A DNA stretch of 47,840 nucleotides, from assembly GCA_031253835.1 (NCBI GenBank), contig JAIRVP010000018.1:1-47840 (forward strand). The letters run 5' to 3'. The position numbers and the translations under genes are program-made. This stretch comes from Burkholderia sp. (GTDB taxonomy: Bacteria > Pseudomonadota > Gammaproteobacteria > Burkholderiales > Burkholderiaceae). Positions 1 through 7,320 of this stretch are shown one piece after another (position 1 is the first letter of the stretch; each line of letters begins with the position of its first letter). The notes beneath the pieces are model-generated. The model saw nothing but the letters and a program-made list of their open reading frames with translations. It was not told the DNA's origin and made no database searches.

Positions 1-276
1 GGCGGCCAGGTCGACATCACGAACGGCAAGTTCGTGTTCTCGGCGTCCGAGGCGTACATGATCGAGAACGGCAAGATCACCTACCCGGTGAAGGGCGCGA
101 CGCTGATCGGCAGCGGCCCGGAATCGCTGAAGGACGTGAGCATGATCGGTAACGACATGTCGCTCGACCCGGGCGTCGGCGTGTGCGGCAAGGAAGGCCA
201 GAGCGTGCCGGTCGGCGTCGGCCAGCCGACCCTGCGGATCGACAAGATGACCGTCGGCGGTACGGTCAGAAACTAG
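1..276 (+). CDS. tldD: TldD C-terminus (5' end outside window)
   Basis: Last 91 codons of TldD, which with TldE/PmbA forms a metalloprotease acting on peptides such as microcin B17 precursor and CcdA (family knowledge). Seen here: an open frame from base 1 with the typical TldD tail, including [40 protein letters not shown] and [17 protein letters not shown]. The zinc-binding HExxxH lies upstream, outside the window. Odd: the family normally ends TVGGTA, whereas this protein ends TVGGTVRN, so the last three codons look replaced. A separate fragment with the canonical GGTA ending lies 200 bases downstream. GC content drops immediately after the stop. Confidence 0.9.
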   Translation, partial: GGQVDITNGKFVFSASEAYMIENGKITYPVKGATLIGSGPESLKDVSMIGNDMSLDPGVGVCGKEGQSVPVGVGQPTLRIDKMTVGGTVRN

Positions 277-476
277 CAATATTGTCGAACGGCGGGCAAC
301 CAGCACATCGTCGCGCCGTATCATCGGCCGGATTCGCAGGCAACTCGGCACTTATGCGCATGCTCGCCACCGCGCTGATCTTGCGGTGGCCCTCGTTGCC
401 CGGCTGTCTCCCAGCAGGTATCGGATCGGGGATATGCTTTTCTCCCAATGCCCAGAATGACCATGTTGAACGGGCC
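277..476. other. Spacer between the two tldD 3' ends
   Basis: 200 bases separating the tldD stop from the second tldD-like tail. I see no start codon with a ribosome-binding site, no tRNA-like cloverleaf and no recognisable protein remnant. It is the left edge of the compositionally different block. Confidence 0.4.
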
Positions 477-566
477 GTATGCGGAAAGGCTGGACAGAGC
501 GTTCCTATAGGTGTCGGTCTGCCGACGCTGCGAGTGGACGGAATGACGGTGGGGGGAACGGCGTAG
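477..566 (+). pseudogene. Second, diverged tldD 3'-end fragment
   Basis: In one frame this reads [19 protein letters not shown] followed by [10 protein letters not shown] and a stop, the canonical TldD ending. Over 28 aligned residues it matches the tldD tail at 181-264 at 23 positions. At nucleotide level 61 of 84 bases agree, and most differences fall at third codon positions. The fragment therefore comes from a homologue that diverged under selection, not from a recent local duplication. No start or upstream TldD sequence precedes it. Likely a recombination or integration scar at the 3' end of tldD. Confidence 0.75.
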
Positions 567-624
567 GCGAGGGTGCTGCGCCGATGCGTCCGTCGCGGCG
601 CTTGCCGCCTGAGAGAGTTCTAAA

Positions 625-861
625 ATGATAGTACTTCTTACTAAACAAGTGGGGGACGTCGACGACCACGGCAGAATATATTGGCGGTTAGTCGACGAGA
701 TCGATTTCTACGATTTTGCAAAAGTAGGTACGCGGCCGGTGCTTGTTCTATTCGAGAGGCCTGGTTGTACGAATACCTACATGAGCTGTTGCTGCACTAC
801 TTGTTACCAGTTGCTTAACGCGATCTGCTCACATCAATTGAACTGCGTCGGAGAGCACTAG
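625..861 (+). CDS. Small cysteine-rich hypothetical protein
   Basis: A 78-residue open frame starting at ATG. The start is preceded only by a purine-rich GAGAGAG about ten bases upstream. Base composition is far less GC-rich than the surrounding chromosome. The first half is acidic and hydrophobic (MIVLLTKQVGDVDDHG). The second half has eight cysteines, including an SCCCTTC run. I recognise no family. The change of character around residue 50 could mean that two frames have been joined by a frameshift: another frame reads YEYLHELLLHYLLPVA before a stop in the same place. It may be a small island gene or a decayed remnant. Confidence 0.3.
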   Translation: MIVLLTKQVGDVDDHGRIYWRLVDEIDFYDFAKVGTRPVLVLFERPGCTNTYMSCCCTTCYQLLNAICSHQLNCVGEH

Positions 862-923
862 GTATTGAGCGTCATGTCCTTCTATAACAAAGCGCTTTGC
901 AAAACATATGGAGTTCAGAAAAG

Positions 924-1343
924 ATGAAGAACTGGTCGGGGCGTCTGAGACAGGCTAGTGCCAACCAAAGGGCAGCGAAAACGGAGTTGTTGCCTTTGCC
1001 ACAACCCATCCGCGATGTGCTGTCGCTTGAGTATCACCTGCAACTGGAGGCCCTGCGAGCCGGAGCTGGCTCACTGATGGCCCTGCAAACGCTGGTGCGC
1101 GTTGCGATGGCCAGCAGAATGCTCGGCGAACTCGGTTATGGAAAAAACGCCGACCTTCCAACCGATGACTACGAGAAAACGGCAAGCGAGGCCTTTTCTG
1201 TCGGAACTGAAGGCAGTTACACCTTCAATGGAGACGCAGTTCAAAAGTTTGCTGTACTGCTCACCGAGCACGATACACAAATGAAGACGGCTCCGGTCAG
1301 AGTCATTGACCAAGTCGCGAGACGTCTTGAAAGACCAAATTGA
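924..1343 (+). CDS. Hypothetical protein, accessory-region type
   Basis: A 139-residue basic/alpha-helical protein beginning MKNWSGRLRQASANQRAAK. An upstream in-frame TTG at 897 is possible, but the ATG at 924 is better placed behind GGAG (910-913). The middle (LEYHLQLEALRAGAGSLMA) looks like a helical hairpin. Such proteins recur on Burkholderia islands and plasmids, where they are often loosely labelled Fis-like regulators (recollection, not a search). No catalytic motif and no membrane segment is visible. The intact frame amid decayed sequence suggests it may still be functional. Function unknown. Confidence 0.6.
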   Translation: MKNWSGRLRQASANQRAAKTELLPLPQPIRDVLSLEYHLQLEALRAGAGSLMALQTLVRVAMASRMLGELGYGKNADLPTDDYEKTASEAFSVGTEGSYTFNGDAVQKFAVLLTEHDTQMKTAPVRVIDQVARRLERPN

Positions 1344-2097
1344 CTTGCTTAAACCTTGGTGATGCTTTGCTTGTGGTGAGAGCAAACGCTCTCTTCGACT
1401 CGCAGCTGTAAAAAATTTGTGAGATCGCAGTGCGGCGGACTACCGCTGCCGTGAGTGTGGAAAAACGATTCCGGGATTCATTGCGATACCGGAAATCTAT
1501 CCTGCCACCAGCAAATCGTCGGGTTTATTTTGGGAGCACTTTCTTGCGCGTCACGCGTAGCATTGTTTCATTCTATTCGCTGGAAGGGATGCGCGCGAGT
1601 TTAGAGGAGCGGCGCAATCAATCCGGAAGCAGTTAAAGACGCGTTGCGTCCGGTCAGCGCATAAGTTATGTGGTCCCAAGGGCATTGGTGCGCTCTATGT
1701 GAGCTGTGATGTTGCGAAACAGATTGCACCTCAAATGAACGGAAGTGGGCACGAACGGGGGCTTCGCTCTGACTCCCTTCCTACTCATCAAATTGTCGGT
1801 ATCGGTGTTGCTCGTGAATTGGCTGCGTCCGAAATGATTGCTGACAACGAGCGTATCGCCCAGCTCGTTTGTTGCTTCCTGGACGTGGTGGCTGGCCTCG
1901 AGGTGGTTTTTCAAAATGCTGTCAGCGCGAAGCATATGTTCCCACGCGGCGTGAGCCGATGGAAAAGGCGCTCATCGCGGTCGCTGAACAGGTGAAGTCA
2001 CGTGACGTCGGGGAAGTTGTTCAAAAGACGCTCGCCTGATGACGCCAGCGACGTGGCGTCCATCAAGTTTCGAATCCTAACTATCTAAGAGAAATCG
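1344..2097. other. Gene-poor stretch with coding scraps
   Basis: About 750 bases with no convincing complete gene. Scraps seen: an open frame 1423-1560 with a zinc-ribbon-like CRECGKT; a 98-codon frame 1699-1995 (+) and an 89-codon frame 1666-1935 (-), neither recognised; and a short tail 1959-2039 (MEKALIAVAEQVKSRDVGEV, ending KTLA) that reads like the C-terminus of a lost helical protein just before the aminopeptidase gene. Composition is intermediate in GC, consistent with decaying acquired DNA. Confidence 0.4.
1423..1560 (+). pseudogene. Zinc-ribbon-like coding remnant
   Basis: An open stretch of 45 codons between stops, without a start codon, reading DYRCRECGKTIPGF and ending FWEHFLARHA. 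The Cys-x2-Cys-Gly-Lys-Thr pattern resembles a single zinc knuckle, but the second cysteine pair needed for a full ribbon is absent. It may be a fragment of a transposase-like or regulatory protein; I cannot tell which. Confidence 0.25.
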
Positions 2098-3912
2098 ATG
2101 ACTGTTCTCGCATTGAATACTGACCAAGTCGTCCGTCATCTCGCCGCACTGCGTGCGGCCATGGGATCCGTCGGAGTCGAAGCCTGTGTGGTTCCCGGAT
2201 CCGATCCGCATTTGTCTGAATACGTCCCGGATCGGTGGCGAGGACGGGCATGGCTGTCGGGTTTTACTGGCTCCAACGGCACGTTGGTTGTTACGCAGAA
2301 CGATGCGGGCTTGTGGACTGACGGCCGGTACTGGGAGCAAGGTGCGGCTGAGCTAGAAGGAACGGGCGTCCAATTGATGAAGATTACGGCTTCTTTGTCA
2401 CAGTCGCCCTATCTGGACTGGATATGCGAGAAGGTTATGCCGGGTGCCACCGTGGCTCTCGATGGATTTGCCATGAGCCTTAGCGGGGTGCGGGCGCTCG
2501 ATGCCGGGCTCAAGCGGGCCGGTCTGACTCTGCGCACAAATATCGACCTGCTGGATATCGTGTGGACGAAACGGCCAGGCCTGCCCGCAGCCCCAGTCTA
2601 CGAGCACCGCGTTCCGTACGCGACCCGGCAACGCTCCGAGAAGCTTGAGGCGTTGCGGGTAGCGATGGCTGCCAAGGGCGCTCAGTGGCATTTCATCTCG
2701 ACACTCGACGACTTGGGATGGCTCTTGAACCTGCGCGGCTCCGACGTGAGCTACAACCCGGTCTTTGTGGCGCATGCGCTCGTCGGCAATCGCATTGCGA
2801 CTCTCTTCATCGCCGAGGGTAAGGTCCCGCACGATGTCTCTATTGCCCTTGCAAGGGATGGAGTGGACATCGCTCCGTACCAAGCGGCGGAACTTGCATT
2901 ATCTCTCTTGCCGGTCGATGCCACGTTGTTGATTGACCCAGCGCGCGTCGCATGCGAATTCATCCGCGCAGTGCCTAGCGGCGTCAAGCTCGTGGAGAGT
3001 ATTAATCCCACGACGTTATTTAAGTCGCGGAAGTCCGAGCTCGACGCTGAGCATATCCGCGCGACGATGGAGCAGGACGGCGCGGCTTTGGCCGAGTTCT
3101 TCGCATGGCTGGAAAAGGCCGTGTGTGACGAGGGCGTCACAGAACTGATGGTGGACGAAAAGCTAACGGCCGCCCGTGCTCGCCGCCCAGGGTTCGTGAC
3201 GCCTAGCTTTTGTACCATTGCTGGCTTCAACGCCAATGGCGCGCTTCCTCACTATAGCGCCTCCCAAAGTTCCAACGCGGAGGTCAAGGGTGACGGTCTT
3301 CTTTTGATTGACTCGGGCGGCCAATATCTGGGTGGTACGACGGATATCACGCGTGTCGTTCCGATTGGCAACATCTCCGCAGACCACCGACGCGACTTCA
3401 CCCTTGTTTTGAAGGGGGTGATCGCGCTTTCGCGAGCCAGCTTTCCCTGTGGTACGCGTTCGCCGATGCTCGACGCTCTTGCCCGCGCACCCCTTTGGGA
3501 TGCAGGGATCGATTTTGGCCACGGTACCGGTCACGGCGTTGGATATTTCATGAACGTGCATGAAGGGCCGCAAGTCATCAACTTTCAGGCAACCGCCGAG
3601 CCATGGACGGCGATGGAAGCTGGAATGGTGACGTCCATCGAACCGGGGATATATCGACCCGGCAAGTGGGGAATTCGGATTGAAAACCTGGTCATGACAA
3701 GATCGGGTGCGTCGTCGGAGTTCGGTGACTTCCTTGAGTTCGAGACATTGACACTGTGCCCGATTGATGCCCGCTGCATTGCACTTCACATGCTGAATGA
3801 AGAAGAACGGGATTGGATTAACACGTATCACGCGACGGTGTGGGAGCGAGTTTCGCCGCATGTGCAAGGCGAAGCCAAAGCATGGCTCGCAGAACGCACT
3901 AGTCCGCTGTAA
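2098..3912 (+). CDS. Xaa-Pro aminopeptidase (M24B, aminopeptidase P family)
   Basis: 604 residues. Removes N-terminal residues that precede proline, using two metal ions (family knowledge). Layout: creatinase-like N-terminal domain about 10-140, a second such domain about 170-310, the pita-bread M24 domain about 325-540 and a short M24 C-terminal domain. All five expected metal ligands are visible: D405 (IDSGG), D416 (TTDIT), H479 (GTGHGVG), E515 (SIEPG) and E529 (IRIEN). The long three-domain form matches the eukaryote-like/cytosolic subgroup. It starts at ATG behind AAGAGA. GC is clearly lower than in the flanking chromosome and it sits between gene remnants, so it was probably acquired with this block. 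It has no operon partner. Confidence 0.92.
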   Translation: MTVLALNTDQVVRHLAALRAAMGSVGVEACVVPGSDPHLSEYVPDRWRGRAWLSGFTGSNGTLVVTQNDAGLWTDGRYWEQGAAELEGTGVQLMKITASLSQSPYLDWICEKVMPGATVALDGFAMSLSGVRALDAGLKRAGLTLRTNIDLLDIVWTKRPGLPAAPVYEHRVPYATRQRSEKLEALRVAMAAKGAQWHFISTLDDLGWLLNLRGSDVSYNPVFVAHALVGNRIATLFIAEGKVPHDVSIALARDGVDIAPYQAAELALSLLPVDATLLIDPARVACEFIRAVPSGVKLVESINPTTLFKSRKSELDAEHIRATMEQDGAALAEFFAWLEKAVCDEGVTELMVDEKLTAARARRPGFVTPSFCTIAGFNANGALPHYSASQSSNAEVKGDGLLLIDSGGQYLGGTTDITRVVPIGNISADHRRDFTLVLKGVIALSRASFPCGTRSPMLDALARAPLWDAGIDFGHGTGHGVGYFMNVHEGPQVINFQATAEPWTAMEAGMVTSIEPGIYRPGKWGIRIENLVMTRSGASSEFGDFLEFETLTLCPIDARCIALHMLNEEERDWINTYHATVWERVSPHVQGEAKAWLAERTSPL

Positions 3913-3991
3913 GCGCTGAGCGGGTGGGCGACATTCGGTGCGAATTCCAACGTCACCATTCATGTCGCGAAAAGGTGTGGCGCAACAGTCA

Positions 3992-4180
3992 ATGTATGTC
4001 GACGGGCTATTCGACCCCGTCACATCGACCATCAGTTACATCCTTATTAATACCCAGTCGCGCGCTTGGGCAATTGTGGGCTCGGTACTTAATTTTGACC
4101 TGATGTCGGAGCGTACCAAGATCGATGCATATGATTCGAAAAGGGCAGATGCAGGAGGGCCAGTATTTACGAGATTTTAA
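3992..4180 (+). pseudogene. 5' fragment of an MBL-fold metallohydrolase
   Basis: 62 codons reading MYVDGLFDPVTSTISYILIN and then SRAWAIVGSVLNFD. This matches the opening strands of persulfide-dioxygenase/Blh-type metallo-beta-lactamase-fold proteins, which typically begin FFDPATSTxSYVV...AIIDPVLDYD. After about 45 residues the similarity stops (RTKIDAYDSKRADAG), and the HxHxDH metal motif never appears. The usual protein is roughly 290 residues, so about four fifths is missing. It sits at the right end of the low-GC block. Clearly a truncated remnant. Confidence 0.65.
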
Positions 4181-4549
4181 TTACACGAAAATCTTTAACT
4201 TTTAAAAAATTATAAGACGATATCCCGTTAGGCGCCAATTTTTATGCGAGTTTTGTAGAGAAATATCACCTTTTCCGCCTATTTCACGGGGGGAAATTCT
4301 AAGAAAAGGCGCTCAAGCTATTGATTCATATAGACGGGAGAGGCCACTTTTTTGCGAACCTAAATGCATCGCGCGACGACCTCGCGCGCCGTGGCCCATG
4401 TCAACAATGGTCAATTCCGCGGCCGGCGTGTTGTGGTCCGCGCACGCCGTGGCGACAATCAGCCCGCCCGTCCGGGCGAGGACGCTTCAGAAGCGGACCG
4501 AAGCACCGCGCGGACGCGACTCCCGCTTTCTGCGCCTTGGAAAATTCGA
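4181..4549. other. AT-rich gap and right boundary of the low-GC block
   Basis: No gene seen. Bases 4181-4360 are strikingly AT-rich for this chromosome (runs such as TTTTAAAAAATTATAAG). From about 4370 the sequence returns abruptly to the GC-rich, host-like pattern. I found no integrase, inverted repeat or tRNA at this edge. Confidence 0.5.
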
Positions 4550-4753
4550 ATGACGTTCATCCTGCCGCACAATCCCCGCCAAGACCGGCGTCAACGCGCC
4601 GACGCGCTGCTGCTCGAAGCGACGGCGGATGACGAATTCGTCCGCGAATCGCTGCGTATCGTCGCCGAGGCCCGGCAGCGCATCGAGGATTCGCGTGGAT
4701 TGACAATCGATGCGGGACGGCGTGACATGCACGATGTCGCCGACGTCGCGTAA
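4550..4753 (+). CDS. Small hypothetical protein
   Basis: 67 residues, MTFILPHNPRQDRRQRADAL to the end MHDVADVA, charged and probably helical. The ATG at 4550 was chosen over an in-frame ATG at 4364, because the upstream part is low-complexity arginine-rich read-through across the composition boundary. No clear ribosome-binding site. The stop lies 13 bases before the next gene, and the AGAGG serving that gene overlaps this stop, suggesting co-transcription. No family recognised. Confidence 0.4.
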   Translation: MTFILPHNPRQDRRQRADALLLEATADDEFVRESLRIVAEARQRIEDSRGLTIDAGRRDMHDVADVA

Positions 4754-4766
4754 GAGGTCACCGACC

Positions 4767-5255
4767 ATGGGATCGAAAGCCGCGAACCGCACATGGAAGG
4801 TCGTGCTGGCGCTGGTCGTGCTGACCGGCATCGCATTGTTCGCGCTCGGCGCGCGCATTCATTTCGGCTACTACGCCGACGACCGGCAGGCCGCGCTTCG
4901 GGCGGAAGCGTTGGTGGTGCAGCGCTTCAACACGCAGGCATTCGACGCGATCTACGACGATGCGGCCGACGCGATGCGCGCGGCCGTGTCACGCGCTCAG
5001 GCCGTCGACGCGATGCGTGCGACGCTGAACGCGTACGGGACCATCGTCGAAGACAACGAAGGCGCGACGACCTGCTTCCCCGATCAGGTCCGCATGGTGC
5101 GCTGGCTGAAGTCGTCGAACGGGACCGACCTGACGCAGATCAGCCTGTGGTCGACGCCCGGCGGCGATGCAAAGCTGGTGATGATGCGGATTTCGCCGGG
5201 GCATGCGAGCGTCGACCCGGAGATCGTCCACCGGAATCGCTGCGGTTCGCGGTGA
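4767..5255 (+). CDS. Membrane-anchored hypothetical protein
   Basis: 162 residues. The start at 4767 has AGAGG eight bases upstream. One hydrophobic segment at residues 10-30 (WKVVLALVVLTGIALFALGA) suggests an N-terminal inner-membrane anchor or uncleaved signal. The remainder is a small soluble domain with ALVVQRFNTQAFDAIYDDA and QISLWSTPGGDAKLVMMRI. This layout resembles small periplasmic cystatin-like or DUF4019-type domains that follow one helix (weak resemblance). A single cysteine in TTCFP and another near the end (RNRCGS) might pair. Function unknown. Confidence 0.65.
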   Translation: MGSKAANRTWKVVLALVVLTGIALFALGARIHFGYYADDRQAALRAEALVVQRFNTQAFDAIYDDAADAMRAAVSRAQAVDAMRATLNAYGTIVEDNEGATTCFPDQVRMVRWLKSSNGTDLTQISLWSTPGGDAKLVMMRISPGHASVDPEIVHRNRCGSR

Positions 5256-5303
5256 GTCGCGCATGAATGACGCGCCGCGTGCCGGCGCGTGTTCCCGTTT
5301 CCT

Positions 5304-5843
5304 TCAGATCCCCATCCGTTCCGCCACCCCGTCGCGATCGACGAACTTGTGTTTCACCGCGGCGCCGACGTGCAGGGCCAGCAGCAAGCCGAGCGTCAGC
5401 ACCAGCGCGCGATGCAGCATATCGGTGAGGAGTCGCAACGGTTCGTCGCGGCCGATGAACACCGGCAGCTCCGTGATGCCGAAGAAGCTGACCGCGTGCG
5501 CGCCCGCGAGACGGTGCACGTAGCCGGTCAGCGGCACGAGAAACAGCAGCAGGTAAAGCAGGCCGTGCAACGCGCCGGCGATCCGCGCCTGCCAGGCCGG
5601 GACGCTGTCCGGCAACGGCGGCGGCGTGTGCGTCGCGCGCCATGCGAGGCGCGGCAGGGTCAGCAGGAAGATCAGGCTGCCGATCGACGCGTGATAGAAC
5701 AGGATGCCGTTGAACTGCGACGAGTTGTGCGGATACGTATCCATGTAGAGCCCGATCGACAGGTTCAACAGGATCAGGATCGCGACGGACCAGTGCATGG
5801 CGATCGCGAAGCGTGCGTAGGTGGCGTGGTTGGGCTGTGACAT
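5304..5843 (-). CDS. Cytochrome b561 family protein
   Basis: 179 residues. A four-helix diheme inner-membrane protein that passes electrons from ubiquinol to acceptors; in E. coli CybB acts as superoxide:ubiquinone oxidoreductase (family knowledge). Four hydrophobic helices are visible, with likely heme-ligand histidines in AMHWSVAIL, LFYHASIGS, LHGLLYLLL and LALHVGAAVKHKF. The start MSQPNHATYARF was chosen because the upstream extension is arginine-rich and unlike the family; the length is then typical. It is a single gene between a + strand gene and an AraC gene on the same strand 184 bases upstream. Confidence 0.88.
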   Translation of the reverse strand: MSQPNHATYARFAIAMHWSVAILILLNLSIGLYMDTYPHNSSQFNGILFYHASIGSLIFLLTLPRLAWRATHTPPPLPDSVPAWQARIAGALHGLLYLLLFLVPLTGYVHRLAGAHAVSFFGITELPVFIGRDEPLRLLTDMLHRALVLTLGLLLALHVGAAVKHKFVDRDGVAERMGI

Positions 5844-6027
5844 GAGCGGTCTCGCTGATTCGGGTCGGGTGTCGCGCACCCGCACGTCCGGTGCGGCGAA
5901 CGGCGTGGCGACACCCGAGGTACCGGTGCCGCGCCGGATTTATTCCCGATGCATGCGTTGCTCGCCGTCGAAGCGAAATCGTTACGGTATCCGGAAAGAA
6001 AAACGACGGACCGCCGGACGCCGTGCG

Positions 6028-6978
6028 TCAAGACCCGGAAATGGTCCGGTGCGCGAGCCGGTAGGCGCCCGGGCTGCACCCGAACCGCGCCTTGAATGCG
6101 CGGCCGAAATGCGTGATGTCCGAGAAGCCGCACGCGATCGCCAGCTCCAGCAGGTTCCGGTGGGTATCGGCCGGATCCTCCAGCGCGCGCCGGCTCGCCT
6201 GCAGCCGGTATTCCTGGATCAGGCTCTGCGGTGTCTGGTCGGTCGCGGCGAGTGCGCTATAAAGCGTGCGTCTCGATACGTTCAGCGCGCTGGCGAGCCG
6301 GTCCGGCGACAGGTCGGGATCGTGGTAGTGGTGCGCGAGATGGATTTCGGCATTCATGCGCAGCGCCGCGCTGCGCGCGTCGGCGCCGGTGAGCGAATCG
6401 CCGGCTTCGCGGCGGATCACCGAATCGAGCAGCATCAGCGTCGACTGCTCGAAGCCGAACAGGCTTTCCGGATCGTTCGGCACCTGCCCGTCCATCAGGT
6501 AGTGGATCGACTGCAGCGCGAGCCGCGCGTTGCCGACGGTCTGGCGTACCTGGACGCCCGCGCGTTCGACGAACCATCGCCACATCGTGCTGCTGCGCGG
6601 CGGCGTCAGCGCGGCGACGAAGCGCGACGCGTGCGCGGATTCGATCCGGTACGGCTGGGTCGCGTCGTAGATCACCCATTCGCCCGGATTGACGGTCGAC
6701 GTCGTGCTGCGTTGCGTGATGCGGCTTTGCCCGGCGATCTGGAACAGGATCTTGTAGCAGTCGCTGTCGGTACGCGCGGCCAGCGCGCGGTCGCGGTCGA
6801 CCCGGACGGCCGTGGTATCCACCTCCGCCATGCGCAGCCCGCCCACCGATGCGACGCGCACCGACATCTGGAAAAGAGGGCCGGTGTCGTGAAAAACCAG
6901 CGGCAGGAAACTGTCCGCGACGAGTTCTCGCAGGTTTGCGCTGCCGTTGCTGGCGCTGACGACGAGTTCATGTGCCAT
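6028..6978 (-). CDS. AraC-family transcriptional regulator (FeaR-like)
   Basis: 316 residues. An N-terminal AraC-binding-like beta domain (about 20-190, with GQSRITQRS and NPGEWVIYDATQPYRI) is followed by a two-HTH AraC domain (about 215-316; LSPDRLASALNVSRRTLYSA, then LAIACGFSDITHFGRAFKARF). This form is typical of regulators such as FeaR that switch on aromatic-amine or alcohol oxidation genes. It is divergent from a GMC oxidoreductase and aldehyde dehydrogenase pair; the 342-base gap holds tandem TGCACG half-sites in front of that pair. Probable local activator of those two genes (inference from layout). Confidence 0.88.
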   Translation of the reverse strand: MAHELVVSASNGSANLRELVADSFLPLVFHDTGPLFQMSVRVASVGGLRMAEVDTTAVRVDRDRALAARTDSDCYKILFQIAGQSRITQRSTTSTVNPGEWVIYDATQPYRIESAHASRFVAALTPPRSSTMWRWFVERAGVQVRQTVGNARLALQSIHYLMDGQVPNDPESLFGFEQSTLMLLDSVIRREAGDSLTGADARSAALRMNAEIHLAHHYHDPDLSPDRLASALNVSRRTLYSALAATDQTPQSLIQEYRLQASRRALEDPADTHRNLLELAIACGFSDITHFGRAFKARFGCSPGAYRLAHRTISGS

Positions 6979-7320
6979 GGCCGGGAGAAGGAAGGTGCCG
7001 GGAACGCGTCAAGATTAATGCAAACGAAAAAAGCCGGTACGGTGGCCATGCGGTTCTGCACGCTGAAGCCAAAAGTGTGCACGGAACGCCGAGGTGTGCC
7101 GGCGGCGCACTTCTAGAATCGGAACGCGGTCGACAAGTCATCCGCGCATCGGGCTTTCGCCGCGGCGATTCCCGCCGCGCCACTACGCACCGCACGGGCT
7201 GGCTCGCGCCATCAGGAACCACCACCGATTTTCAAGGAGACACCGCCGGAAGCCGGCGACGCACGCGGCGGCAGGATGCGCCGGCGAACGTTGCGCGGAC
7301 CACGGCGGGCGCATACCAGG
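6979..7320. other. Divergent promoter region, AraC / GMC
   Basis: 342 bases without a gene between two divergent starts. An AT-rich patch (about 7012-7032) could hold the AraC promoter. The + strand promoter candidate and its tandem half-sites are listed separately. The remainder, 7120-7320, would be a long untranslated leader; nothing else recognised. Confidence 0.4.
7057..7119 (+). promoter_or_regulatory. Tandem TGCACG half-sites and -10 box of the GMC-ALDH unit
   Basis: TGCACG occurs at 7057-7062 and again at 7078-7083, exactly two helical turns (21 bases) apart. A good -10 hexamer TAGAAT lies at 7114-7119, 21 bases after the second half-site if it is 15 bases long. XylS/AraC activators use 4-N6-5 half-sites (TGCA-N6-GGNTA) at a 21-base period, so the geometry fits. 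The outer 5-base parts (AGCCA, GCCGA) do not match well, hence moderate confidence. Confidence 0.4.

Noticed and set aside
1666..1935. An 89-residue minus-strand gene in the island
   Set aside because: The frame reads fairly naturally, but there is no ribosome-binding site or known similarity, and an overlapping plus-strand frame is equally plausible; left as a scrap in the gap entry.
4360..4380. Attachment site or tRNA at the right border of the low-GC block
   Set aside because: No tRNA fold and no direct repeat matching the tldD end was found; only the composition changes.
4364..4753. Longer 129-residue version of the small gene at 4550
   Set aside because: The extra 62 N-terminal residues are arginine-rich read-through spanning the composition boundary, and neither start has a clear ribosome-binding site.
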